Assembly: GCA_026826555.1 (NCBI GenBank)
Contig: JAKSZT010054396.1
Coordinates: 20,882,254 to 20,946,253, forward strand
Direction of reading: 5' to 3'
From: Tolypeutes matacus
Taxonomy: Eukaryota > Chordata > Mammalia > Cingulata > Chlamyphoridae
Length of the DNA: 64,000 bases
This document shows, piece by piece, positions 47,900 to 59,192 of the stretch. The stretch's first letter is position 1. Each line of letters begins with the position of its first letter. Both the position numbers and the translations under genes were made by a program. The notes under the pieces are model-generated. The model had not been told where the DNA came from and made no database searches. It saw nothing but the letters and a program-made list of their open reading frames with translations.

Positions 47900-49452
47900 A
47901 CTTTAAAATGTAGCACTATAAATTGAGAGCCTTAAAAATATGTATGCCTTTCACCCAGTAATTTCCCTTCTAGGAATAATAAATAACAATGGATTGTATA
48001 AAGATGCAGATGAAAGAATATTCATTATTTGAAAGCAACTTAAATGTCCATAAAAACACTGGGTAGAATAATAGTCAGCCTATAAAAATGTATTGTGGAT
48101 AAATATTTAGGAAATTTGAAGGATAATCATGGTATATCTCTTAAAATTCAGGTTAAAGACACCCCAGTAGGGGTTGAGAGATTGGTTACATAGAAGAGGA
48201 TTGAATAATGGCTTAAGAGAACCAAATTCCTTGCTGTCAGAGAAGAGAATTACAAATATGGAAGAAAGGAAAGTTAGAATTAACCCTGTAGTGGTGGTTT
48301 GGAATTTGAAATATTGGTATGAACTCATAGTTTTCAATATATGTAAACATAAAAAATTCATAGATCGATGTAAATGTGATATATATATATTTCCTGGCTC
48401 TGTCCACTCTGACTTCTTGGGAGCATCAGCACCCCAATAGTAATAATCACACTACTGCTTAGATTTTTGATTCCACATACTATTCTCCATTAAAGGGATC
48501 AAGGGCTCTTTGGAGCTGTAGCTGATTGCAGGGCTGGAGCAGAGAAAGTACAAGTTGAGTCTGAAACATCTTGTTCCAGAAAGTAAGGCAGTGCTCAAAG
48601 AACAATGGGGACATGTCAAAAGGGACTATAATCTAGCATGTAGGGAATATCAATAGCCAAATCTGGGACAATTTGATCATGAAAATAATTAATGTAGTAA
48701 TAGATAATATCCCATTGAATAAAATAGGAATCCATGAATCAAACTGATATAAATAAATGAATGGATGAATGGGAAAAGAAAAAGTTTCTCATATAGTAGA
48801 ATGTCAACTAACAAATGTAGAATAATGGATTTAGAACATCACTAGTTGGTAACTATCAAAGTAATAATAAATTTAGGTAAGAAACATCAAGGAATGCCAA
48901 AAGTAGCTATGAGAGTTGGTCAAAGAATGGGATGTTTACATAGTCACAGAGTATCTCCCCTCAAAATACCAATTACAAAAGAAAAAGTGTTAATTTTACA
49001 GTGGAAAAACCTAGCAGACATCACCCTACCCAGGTTATCCAAGTTAACATCACCAGTAATGGTTACATATCAAAACACGCACCAACCTTAGAGGATGCAG
49101 TAAGAGAGCACAGCATCCCTTCTGTGATATTCTTACCAAAGATGCAAAAACTGAATCTAATCATCATAACACCCCAGACAAAACCAAATGGAGGGACAGT
49201 CTACAAAACAACCAGCCTGTAATCTATGAGTGTGTTAAAGTCATTAAAGTCAGGGAGGAAACATTACAGAATGCAGGAGACTAACAAGACATGACAAGAG
49301 CAATGTATATTTCCGGATTGGATTTTTGAATAAAAAAAGTATTGGGACAGTTACCAAACCTTGAATAGGGTCTTTGGATGAAGGGTTTGGGGAGTTCTTT
49401 GTACTGTACTTACAAAATTTCTGTAAGTTTGAAATTATTTCAAAATAAAAAT
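47900..49452 (+). repeat. L1M, ORF2 end through 3'UTR
   Basis: ORF2 C-terminal traces ('gcaacttaaatgtccataaaaac', about 48035) are followed by a long 3'UTR: 'aaaacctagcagacatcaccctaccc', 'taacatcaccagtaatggttacat', 'ggagactaacaagacatgacaag', 'tatttccggattggattt'. It ends 'gaaattatttcaaaataaaaatcag' with AATAAA. It has the order of an old L1M 3' end. Frames of 70-88 codons here are noise. Confidence 0.65.
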
Positions 49453-49687
49453 CAGAATATAAAACAATATGTAGAGAGAGGATTATGGGAAAATGATGGA
49501 GTAAGAAGCTTCAGAAATTAGTCCTTTCACCAAAACAACTATTAAACAGGCAGAAACTTTCTGAATCAACTATTTCAAAATGCTGGACTGTAGTGAAACA
49601 CTGTGCAGCATCTAAGGAAGAGCTGGAGGAAGAGGCTGATAAATTGCAGTGAATGTCAGTGAATTTCACCCTTCATGCAGCACCTAA

Positions 49688-50137
49688 TGTTACAACCCAA
49701 CTCCTGAAGGGCACTAGTTGGTGCAGCCACCAGACAAAGAATGCACCTGGCACTTAGTCAGGCATAAGCTTTATTGGGACTTATGGACAAGAAAGAATCT
49801 CTGATGGCAGTGGTTCAGAGAATGAAGATAGCGCTCCACAAAGAGACAGGGAAATTAGAGGTGATATGAGGGGTTTCAGAACAAGGACATTCCATAGGGT
49901 ATGAGAAGAGAGTTCCTGCAGGGTCACATGAAGCATAAACATGGGGTTTGGTGATGGTTTCACTGAGCTCGTAGGAAGGACGTTTACCAAAGACATTTAC
50001 TGCTTTGGGAAGATTATATTTTATGATACCACCTATGCATTCTCTCCCCTCTTGGGAGGATTGTTAACCTTTAACTTATGTCTAGGTCATGCAGGCAGCA
50101 ACGTGCTCAGGACTTGGCGGGGGCTTGGATCCCCACA
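49688..50137 (-). mobile_element. ERV 3' LTR
   Basis: 450 bp; on the plus strand it starts tgttacaacccaactcctga and ends ggatccccaca, giving TG...CA ends. It shares long identical runs with the other LTR (for example 'agagttcctgcagggtcaca', 'aaagaatctctgatggcagt'). 'gctttattgggactt' is the antisense of an AATAAA signal. Differences from the 5' LTR include several indels and substitutions, so the provirus is not recent. Confidence 0.85.
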
Positions 50138-50623
50138 ATCCACCCCCACGTAACTGCCTGCATTGACCATAGGACAAGCATTGCATCCACATTCCACAGC
50201 AACAATATAAAAGACACCAGCTAAAGCTGTTATGTGTCTTTCAGTGACGATTGCAGTCCTACCTGGCACAATTTGCAGGTGTTACAGACCAAGGAAGGCC
50301 AGTAGCACCCAAGGATGGTAAGTCTGTGCAAACCCAACATTGGGCTCGATTGTGGGCATGGGTTACTGCTGAACCCACTATGGAAAAATATTGGCTAGGG
50401 TGCTATGGGATAAAGAAAGATGCTTATGGGGAACAATTAGGGGTAGATTGTGCTGATCTAACAGTATATAAGCAACATTTCCATTAGTAGATAACAACAA
50501 AGTACCAGGTAGGGGAGTCCTATAAGGAGGCTTCCAATACCAGTCTTTGGCGGGCTTTATTCTGACCAGCCACCTTCCCTGTTTCCTATACTTACCTGCC
50601 TCACCTGCTCCCTCAGAGAGTTC

Positions 50624-51740
50624 TTAAGGGGAAAATGAAGGTGATGACCATTCTTCTGTAGCTGCTTCCTGCTGGTTAGGAGCAGTATCCCTGCCTGATG
50701 GGGTGCAAAACTCTCTTGCTATTCTGTTGAGGTTGAGGGAAGGCAGGTCTGGCACCATGGTTGGAACTGGATGAAACCCCATATGACTAATACCTTGTTC
50801 TGGAAAGCATTGATTCTGGAAGAAATAAACTTGAGTTAGAATTTTAAAGATATATGGTCCTACTAAAAGGATAAAGAAAATGGTGTTAAGCAGTCCCAGA
50901 TAGGGAGCCAGCTATGATATACTGTTCCATGGTAATGAGAAAAGCCAGGAGCCTCCAGAAGATACATCCTCCCAAAACTGATGGGCTTAATCTTGTTAGT
51001 TTCAAATGCTGTCTAGGAAACTGCCACCTCCAGTGGTGGTTATGCCTAGGACAGCAAGGAGAGGTATGAAGAGAGGCACTGCCCTATACTATACTCACAA
51101 AGACAATATAGGCAACAACAAGATAAGCATACAGCAAACAAAATAAAGACAATACTTAAGAGAGCCATTCTTTTATCTTATAGACACATTCATTAATTAC
51201 TTAGAAAATGAATTAAGTTTACAAAGACTTTTAACATGTTCAATATCCTTCTGCATATGATCCAGAATAGAAGATAGATTATTATATTCATCAGGTATAT
51301 AGGTACAGCACTTAATACTAATCAATGCACTAATCAATGTACAAGTTCCTCTTTGAGCTGCAGTTAATAGATCTAAGCTCAAGGTTTGCAATACCAATGC
51401 ATGTTATCTCTCCATGGGAGCAGGCCATAATGCCAATTGTGTTGGATTAGGTTCTACTTACATTACTCTGGTAATTATTATCCCACTTGGTATGTCCTTC
51501 ACACAGCCAGCAGGCTGCAGCACTATTGGCCTTTGGAAGAAAGCTCCAGTGTTTTCACTTATCTGGTGCATAGTGCCCTTCACCACTGTGAAACAGACCC
51601 AGTCTGGAGGCAATGCCCATTGTAAATCTGGCCGTATCAAGCCATTGCCGGCTGCTGCAGAAGTCCAAAACTGCAACATACTTTCCATCCACTTCAGAAG
51701 CCATGTCCAGAGATGTGGAAGATTCTTTTTATTATTTTAG
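50624..51740 (-). pseudogene. ERV env remnant (surface and transmembrane parts)
   Basis: The intact product would be the retroviral envelope glycoprotein. Seen on the minus strand: a surface-subunit fragment (51688-51458); then a transmembrane-subunit fragment (51397-51197) with the immunosuppressive-domain-like region, a cysteine motif and downstream heptad-like residues. A hydrophobic membrane anchor and cytoplasmic tail (about 50930-50624) are open to a TAA at 50626-50624. The cysteine motif is C-x10-CC instead of the family's C-x6-CC. A 12-bp tandem duplication (51317-51328 and 51329-51340) accounts for the extra four residues. At least one stop lies between the two fragments and frame changes precede the anchor. 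Not functional. Confidence 0.7.
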
Positions 51741-53824
51741 GGGTTGTAGTGACCAAACTAGCCAATAACTCATATGGAGAGGCACAATGCAAGGTGATGG
51801 AAGCCTGGTTTGAATGCACAAGAGAGTTTGACAATACTAAAGTCTATCTCTTAATTTTCACACTTTCTAAATACTTCCAATGCAGTTTATAACATATTAA
51901 ATGGACTTAACTACTTTTAGTACTTTACTTTTTACTTCTACACCTTTACCATGATTACGTTAACAGGTATTTTAATTTAGCAGTATAAGAAAAACTACTT
52001 TCTCCATTATTTCATGAAAACCTAAAATTCCCAGTGGAATCAAGATTATTTCCCCCCTATCACCACTTTAATATGCAGATTGAGGTGACCTCTGACAGTT
52101 TTCCCTGTTATGAAGTCACTTTTTGTTATCAACATCAATTTAAGTTTCTATTTAATAATGGCTTCTGCAATTATCCATTTAAATATTTCAGTTTAGAAAA
52201 TGCCTTTGCAAACTTCCTATAGCCAACCATAAGCATATAGACTATAGTTATTTAATCTCAAAACAAATTTTACCTTTATGAAACATATTCTCTTACTTAA
52301 TGCTACCTTCTACAACTGTCTATATTCATTCAAGCCTTGTCTTACATATTTCCACCCTAATTTTATGAAAATCAGCCATCTTATCTTTTTTCTTTTTCTT
52401 TTCTTTTTTTTTTTTTTTTTTTTTTTTTTACTGGGAGGTCCCGGGGATCAAACCCAGGTCCCTCCATATGGGAGACGGACACCCAACCATTTGAGACACA
52501 TATGTCCCCCCATCTTATCTTAAGACAAAGCACAGTCCTTTAAACAAACATCAAATTTTAGTCAGCATTGACTATGAATTCACTTCCACAAACCTTTTAC
52601 TTCTTTCTATATCCATTTAAGTCTCATATCCCTCATTCTGTTCTGTGAAGAAGGAAAAAACTATTCATTTCAATTTAGGCAAAAACAATTTTTAAAAGAG
52701 GTTTGTAATAATTTCATTAGCTTACAATTTTCATCATCTTAAAGATTTAATACATATAATGCTAATTTATTTTATTCATATCCTATAAACCTAGGGAGAT
52801 CACACCCCAAGCTAAATAAAACTGAAACCATTATTGTTTATGCAAGTTTATGTTTTGTTTTTTTTAATTCCTTCCTCCATAGGAGGCTAAAACCTCCTTT
52901 TTCTTTAATAAAATTCTAAAATTGTGAATAAACTTCAAAGTATACTGACTGTCAGTTTCTGGAATATATTAAAATTGTTTAATTTGTTTTAATCATAATT
53001 TAGAAAACTCTTTCCATAGCTTTTAAGGACTTTTTTTTTACTTACTGAAATTTGACCATGGGATTATTACTGTCATCTCAAAAGCTGTTAAAATTTGATT
53101 GGGGAATTACCGGACAGACTATACAAAACAAGGTTTATTCTGTAATATCCCCTCTGTTCCTATTATTTTAATTTCCAGGCCTAGTAGACACAATTCTAAG
53201 CTAAACTCACATCTCCCTTATTTTTCCACACAGAACCCATCCCCTTAGTTTCCTCAACTGGTTTTAATGAGTCACTGGAATTCAGTCCAGGTTAGAAGAC
53301 CCTGGGGGTAGGATAGGTTATAGAAAGATTAAAGAATTCAGGATAAACTTTTTAGTTTCTTTTGTTTAGTTTATTTATTCAGATTTTATGTGACCTTTTA
53401 TCCTGTTTAGCTTCTCCAATTTGGGCTTTTGGGAGTACTCATTTACCTATATAAACACCCATTTAATTTTTAGCAATTTGAATGGAGCTCTTTTAAGAAT
53501 TTTGATTTGTTAATTTAATATTACCATCCAGAGGTATGAAATATACGCTAAACTAACAGACAAATACAAAAAGAGTTATGACACACCAAAAGAAACATAA
53601 AGCTTACTAATCTGACTCATAATTATCACTCCTTTGATATGGCTGTGTCCAAGCTCTCCATCATTTCACATCTCTGATTTTTACTACTTTTAAGATCTCC
53701 TCTGGAGTCAGTGTTGCCTGTAATATGCAAGCTCATTCTTAGAAACACTTTTATTAGTAACCAGCAACCAGTTAGGAATACTTGAGCAGTATAAATGCAG
53801 TTAAGCACTAATTTAGCAGTTTAG
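51741..53824. other. ERV interior, not recognised
   Basis: AT-rich sequence in which I could not find reverse transcriptase, integrase or protease motifs on either strand. Pol may be deleted or too decayed. It contains a short SINE at 52388-52509. Confidence 0.5.
52388..52509 (-). mobile_element. Short tRNA-like SINE monomer, type 2
   Basis: Antisense copy with a long T-tail (about 25 T), then actgggaggtcccggggatc (B-box side, 'gatcaaaccc') and a head ending 'acacatatgtcccc'. A perfect 12-bp TSD (ccatcttatctt) lies at 52376-52387 and 52510-52521. It differs from type 1 copies in its A-box region. The long tail suggests a young insertion. Confidence 0.88.
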
Positions 53825-53839
53825 ACAGACAGACATTTT

Positions 53840-55105
53840 TTAAAATATATTTTTATTTATTTTTAAAAGACAATTAGATTACATAAAATGTTACATAAAA
53901 AAAATATAAGGGATTCCCATATGCCCCACTCCCCATACCTCCCACTTTTTCCCACATTAACAACTTTTTTCATTAGTGTGATACATTCATTGCAATTGAG
54001 CAACACATTTTGGAGCACTGCCACTAAGCATGGATTATAGTTTACATTGTAGTTTACAATCTCTCCCACTCGATTCTGTAGGTTACGGCAAGATAAATAA
54101 TGGCCTGTATCTGTCACTGCAATGTCACTCAGATCAATTCCAAGTCCTGAAAATGCTTCCATATTGCACCTCTTTTTCCCTCTATCTGACTACAGCACAT
54201 CCAGTGGCCACTGTCTCCACATCAATGATATAATTTCTTCCATTACTAGAATCACAATAAGTCTATAGTAGAATACCAGTAAGTCTACTTTAGTCCATAT
54301 TTTATTTGCCAATCCTGAGGATTCTGGGATGGTGATGTCCACTCTGCCTCTAATTGATGCTGATGGATGGGACTCTCTTGCTTGCATTTGTAGACTCTCT
54401 CAGTTCCTTGGTGTGGTTGTCCTGTTAGTTGTCCTGGATGAATCCATGACCTGTAAAGTAGGTGCAGCAACTCTGCTGAGGCTCAGGGCCCAGCTGACAC
54501 ATCAACAGCCCAGGGATTAAGGTCTATTGGATGTACACCTACCAACTCCAGCACCAACTATAGGCTCAAATAAAAGGGACAAAAGAGGCATGTGTAGAGT
54601 CCTACTCTGTCACACTCAGAGCAAAATCCCCAAAGTAGGGCCCACTGGCAAGGCACCAAACTCCAGAGCTATCTTCCATGACCGTAGAACCTGGATGTCT
54701 CCAGAGCCCTCAGGAGCCCCACTATTTGGGGTAATATCTACCTTGGCCGTCTATGAGATCCTGCTGGGACATGCATAAACATTACCTCTCTGATGACCTC
54801 CTGACTCACTTTGAAGTCTTTTAGCCAGATACAGTCATTTGTCTTTACCTTTTCCCCCTTTTATCCAAGGTCTTTTTCCAGTTGTATCACCAGCCAGTGC
54901 TTGGTAGTAATCCCTTGTTGCCAGGGAGGCTCATCCCCAAGAGTCATGTCCCTTGATGGGGAGAAGGTAATGCATTTATATGCTGAGTTTGGCTTAGAGA
55001 AAGGCCACATTTGAGCAACAAGGAGGCTCTCAGGAGATAACTCTTAGGCACTCTACAACACTAGGCTAAGTTGCAAATTCAAAAGCAAAAGGCTCATAAG
55101 CATAG
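53840..55105 (-). mobile_element. Noncoding L1-tailed retroposon, copy B (1,266 bp)
   Basis: A minus-strand insertion in the ERV with a perfect 15-bp TSD (gacagacagacattt) at 53825-53839 and 55106-55120. Its A-rich 3' end is at 53840 ('tttttatttatttttaaaag'). Reverse-complemented it matches 60620-61880 of copy C almost end to end, and its 3' half matches copy A. Shared landmarks include 'catgtcccttg', 'ccagttgtatcaccagccag', 'ctactctgtcacactcagag', 'ggcccactggcaaggcacca' and 'tgtccactctgcc'. No frame longer than about 100 codons, and none conserved between copies. Confidence 0.85.
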
Positions 55106-55404
55106 GACAGACAGACATTTAACACTTATATATTCTAGGTTACTCTTCAGGAGTATGCTTAGACAGACTCAAAGTTCAGCTGTAAGCTATTGATTCAAAA
55201 CAGAAAATTCTTTTTAACATCTTGATAATTCTGATCAAAATAAAATGTGAATAAAACTTAAAACATTGTCAAAATAACATCCCATTAAACTCTTCCAGTT
55301 TACAGTTTTGCAATATACCTGATCATCAACTTGGCACAGGAGATTGGTTAAGGAACTTTTCATCTCTGCCTGTGCTAGGACTTATCCCTTTCTAATTTTA
55401 ACTT

Positions 55405-55640
55405 TCCTTCTAAGTGACACACAGAGAATTTACTGCTTCTTCTGCCTCGGTAGCCATCTGCAAGTCTCTTAACAGGGGCCATACTATAACTGCCACTATC
55501 TGGCAGTCTCCCTTTTTCTTATTTACGTATAGCTGCTCTGCTATCTGCTGTAGCACAGCCAACATACTTGCTAGAGTTCTTTGGATGTCCCCATATTCTC
55601 TCAGCAGTCCCCACTTGTCCTGGAGGGCAACCACCCTTCC
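55405..55640 (-). pseudogene. ERV leader/gag-region reading frame, unrecognised
   Basis: A 74-codon minus-strand frame begins about 100 bp downstream of the 5' LTR, where the leader or gag start would lie. It has a leucine/glutamine-rich helix-like stretch (TLASMLAVLQQIAEQLY). I cannot tie it to a known gag family. It may be a non-coding leader. Confidence 0.35.
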
Positions 55641-55732
55641 CCTACATGGACGTTATAGACAACCTGGGATTTCTCCATGGATTCTCCTTTCCCTAAGCTC
55701 ATGTCCACTACTGCCAGTGTTCTGTTTCCAAT

Positions 55733-56164
55733 TGTTACAGTCCAACTCCTGAAGGGCATGAGTTGGTATGGCTGCAAGACCAAAGAATACACCAGGCACT
55801 TAGTCAGGCCATAAGCTTTATTGGGACTTATGGACAGGAAAGAATCTCTGATGGCAGTGGTTCAGAGAATGAAGATAGTACTCTTCAAAGAGACAGGGAA
55901 ATTAGGGGTGATATAAGGAGTTTCAGAATAAGGACATTCCATAGGGTATGAGAAGAGAGTTCCTGCAGGGTCACATGAAGTGTACACATGGGGTCTGGTG
56001 ATGCTTTTGCTACACTCATAGGAAGGATGTTTACCAAGGACATTTACTGCTTTAGGAAGATTATACTTTATGATACCATCTATGCACTCTCTTCTGGAAG
56101 AGAACTTATGTCCTTAACTTATGTCTAGGTCAAGCAGGACTTGGGGGTGCCCTGGGTCCCCACA
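55733..56164 (-). mobile_element. ERV 5' LTR
   Basis: 432 bp; plus-strand start tgttacagtccaactcctga, end ggtccccaca. It is paralogous to 49688-50137 with about 18 bp net length difference. The greatest divergence is near the TG...CA end at 56080-56164 (an indel in 'ctcttctggaagagaac'). Confidence 0.85.
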
Positions 56165-56609
56165 TCTAACATATCCCACCCCACCCCAGCCACATGGCAA
56201 GCAACAGTGGGGACTGAAGCCCAGGCTCCTAGTAAGTGTAGCTTGCTGGTGCCAGGGTGAGTTATAAGGACTAAGTACTCCAAAATCCAGGGAAATGTGG
56301 TCTGATCACTCCCTTTGATCTGCTATTTCAGTGCAGTCAGCTCTAAGAGTGGCCATTATTTCAACCTCCCTCAGGCAAAAGTGGCAGAGGAGTTTTAAGG
56401 AGGTAGTACCTATTCTTTTTCTCTTTTCTCTTTCCATAACCCATTTGGGAAAAAACTGACAGCCTCAGCCCTCAACAACAACTAAAACTAGCAATCTCAG
56501 AGGAAAGGGAGAACTAGATTTCCAGAGTTATAACAACAAACTACTCTGAATGTCCAGTTCTCAATGAAAAATTATAAAACACAAAAAAGAAACAAAAAAT
56601 ATAGCCCAC

Positions 56610-57212
56610 TGTATTAGTCAGCCAAAGGGGTACTGATGCAAAATACTAGAAATTGGTTGGTTTTTATAAAGGGTATTATTTGGGGTAGAAGTCCACAGTT
56701 ACCAGGCCATAAAGCTCAAGTTTCTTCCCTCACCAAAGTCCATTGCCATGTGTTAAAGCAAGACATCAGCTGACATTTGCCAGGGTCCAGGCTTCTTGGG
56801 TTCCTCTCTTCCTGTGGCTCCATTTCTCTCCAGGCTCAAGTCCTCTGTTTCCTCCACAAGGTCAGTTGTAGACTATGAGGGTCTCTAGGTTTTGCCTCTC
56901 TCCACAAGGCCAGCTGTAGACTCTTAGGCAAACGGCTCATCTCTTTTCCCGGGGCCTTTTCTCCTTCCTCATCAACAAGCTCTCTTACTTCCCAGGGCTC
57001 CAGCTCAAGACTCCAACATCAGAACTGCTGCAACTCTCTCCTTTGCCATGCCTTTTATATTTGATTCCCCACCCACCAAGAGTTGGGGCTCATTGCCCAA
57101 TCAACACCCTAATCATGACTTAATCATGCCCAGATTAAAAGACCAGTTTACAAGCATAATCCAATATCTATTTTTTGAATTCACAACTATATCAAACTGC
57201 CAAACTGCTACA
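56610..57212 (-). mobile_element. Solo LTR, ERVL/MaLR-like
   Basis: A 603-bp element with TG...CA ends: plus-strand start tgtattagtcagccaaag, end ccaaactgctaca. A perfect 5-bp TSD cccac lies at 56605-56609 and 57213-57217. Antisense, it begins TGTAGCAGTTTGGCAGTTTG and ends ACTAATACA, like MaLR LTR termini. The 5-bp TSD fits ERVL/MaLR. It sits in L1-C between the 5'UTR and ORF1. Confidence 0.8.
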
Positions 57213-57455
57213 CCCACTAACAAGAAAAAAAGAATTTGCCAGAAACCATCCCTGAGGGAGCTCATACATTGAAATTATTAGTCAGAGGCTTTAAATCAAC
57301 TGTCTTAAATGTGTTCAAAGAGCTAAAGGAATCAATATACAAAAGACTAAAAGAAATTAGGAAAATTTTTTCTGAACAAAATAGAGATTGAAATTATAAA
57401 AAGGAACTAAATAAAATTTTGGAGCTGCAAAATATAGTAATTGAAAAGCAAATTA

Positions 57456-57818
57456 GGGAAGCGATGTGGCTCAAGCAATTGAGCTCTTGCTTACCACATG
57501 GGAGGTCTAGGTTCCGTTCCCAGTGCTTCCTAAAGAAGACGAGCAAGACAGCAAGCTGACACGATGGGCTAGTGCGGCAAGCTGATGCAACCAGATGACA
57601 CAACAAGAGACACAGGAGGAAAACATAATGAGAGACACAACAAAGCAGGGAGTGGAGGTGGCTCAAGTGATTAGGCACTCCCTCCCACATGGGAGGTCCC
57701 GGGTTCAGTTCCCAGTGCTTCATAAAAAGGAAAATGAGCACATAACAAACAGTCCCAGCAAGCACAAACAATGAGGGGTTGGGGGATAGGGATAAATAAA
57801 TAAAATAGATCTTTTAAT
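57456..57818 (+). mobile_element. DAS SINE, dimeric form
   Basis: First module ggaagcgatgtggctcaagc ... ggttccgttcccag; linker with 'gatgacacaacaagagacac'; second module from about 57653 with gggttcagttcccag; (aaata)n tail. TSDs (aaaaRcaaatta) lie at 57444-57455 and 57819-57830, with one mismatch. Inserted into the L1-C ORF1 region. Confidence 0.88.
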
Positions 57819-57998
57819 AAAAACAAATTAAATGGATTCAAAAGTGGATTTGAACAGGCAAACTTAAAGAAAGAGCAATTGGAATTATCCAGTATAAGGA
57901 GCAGAAAGAAAAAACAATGAAAAAAAATAAACAGAGCCTGAGGGAACTGAAGGACACCATCAAATGTGTCCACAAAGGCCTCACTGGAGGCCCAGAAA

Positions 57999-58003
<5 letters not shown>

Positions 58004-58030
<27 letters not shown>
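58004..58030 (+). repeat. (GA)n microsatellite
   Basis: A pure GA tract of about 13 units inside the L1-C ORF1 remnant. Confidence 0.95.
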
Positions 58031-58033
<3 letters not shown>

Positions 58034-59192
58034 CAGAAAAAGTATTTGAAGGAATAATGTCTGAAAACGTCCCAAATCTGATGAAAGATATGAATATACA
58101 CATCCAGAAAGTTTGAACTCCAAGGAGGATAGAGTCCAAGAGATCTAAACCAATATTCATTATAGTGAATTGTCAAAACCCAAAGACAATGAGGATTTTG
58201 AAAGCAGCAAGAAAGAAGTGACTTGTCAATACAAGGGATCCCCAATAAGAGTAATTGCAGATTTTTCTTGGAAATCATGGAAGCCAAAAGATAGTGGGAT
58301 GGCATATTTAAGTCCTTAAAAAAAAACAAACTGTCAACCAAGAATTCCATATCTGGCAAATTTATTTATCAAAAATAAAGGAGATATCGAGAGCATGGAC
58401 AGTTCCTAATAGGGGAAGACGGACTAGTGTGTCAAGCTCTCAGCATTGTAGCAAATATCTATGAACTTTGCCCTCCAAAGAGTAAAACCTGGTGGTCGCG
58501 GTGGACCCCAAAGGGAGGTGGGGGGAGGAATAGAATAGATGGAAGAGGGGGTATTTAGGGGGCAATGGAAGTGTTCTGCATGATCTTGCAATGATGGATA
58601 TAGGCCATGTTAAATTTCATCAAAAATTTATAAAAGTGTATGGTCTAAAATGTTAACCATAATGTAAACCATTGACCATGGTTAGTAGCTATGTTTCAAT
58701 ATTTGTATATCAGTTGTAACAAATGTACAATCCACGAGTAAAATGGTTATTAATAGGGAAGGGGGAAAGGGGGAAGGATTTTTGGATATATGGGAGTCCC
58801 CTATATTCTGTATGTAACTTTACTGTAACCTAAAACCTCTTTGAAGACAAAAAAAATAAAACACTGGGGAAAAAATGGAAGAAAATGCCACTGCACATCA
58901 GGACAACAGATATTACAGTAATGAAAGACAAAACATTAAAAATTTTAAAAAAATATTTTTCAATTTTTTAAAACAATTTGTTGAAGTATATCATTCATAC
59001 ATGAACATACATAAACCATAAGCATTCAGTAAACATTGTGAACTTACAAAACAAACATGCATAACATCATACAGGGCTCCCACACAGCACCCCACCACAA
59101 ACACCCTGCATTGTTGTGAAAGATTTGTTAACAAATTATGAAAGAGCATTGTCAAAGTATTACTACTAACTATAGGCTATATCTTACTCCCC

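Larger units (their letters stand above)
49688..56164 (-). mobile_element. Endogenous retrovirus with two LTRs, defective
   Basis: Two related LTRs (49688-50137 and 55733-56164) in the same minus-strand orientation bracket about 5.6 kb. The outer flanks are cctaa (49683-49687) and tctaa (56165-56169), a 5-bp TSD with one difference, and the L1-C 5'UTR resumes outside. An env remnant lies next to the 3' LTR. A G-rich tract (antisense of 'atccacccccacg', 50138-50150) fits a polypurine tract. I could not recognise pol, and the primer-binding region (just below 55733) does not match a tRNA I know. A 1.27-kb retroposon sits inside. The env type suggests a class I or recombinant D-type lineage. Confidence 0.8.

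Noticed and set aside
51197..51688. A domesticated (syncytin-like) env gene
   Set aside because: A stop separates the surface and transmembrane fragments, the anchor is in another frame, and the cysteine motif is disrupted.
57671..58359. Overlapping 150- and 173-codon minus-strand ORFs
   Set aside because: They are antisense readings of the L1-C ORF1 remnant, a DAS SINE and the (GA)n tract.
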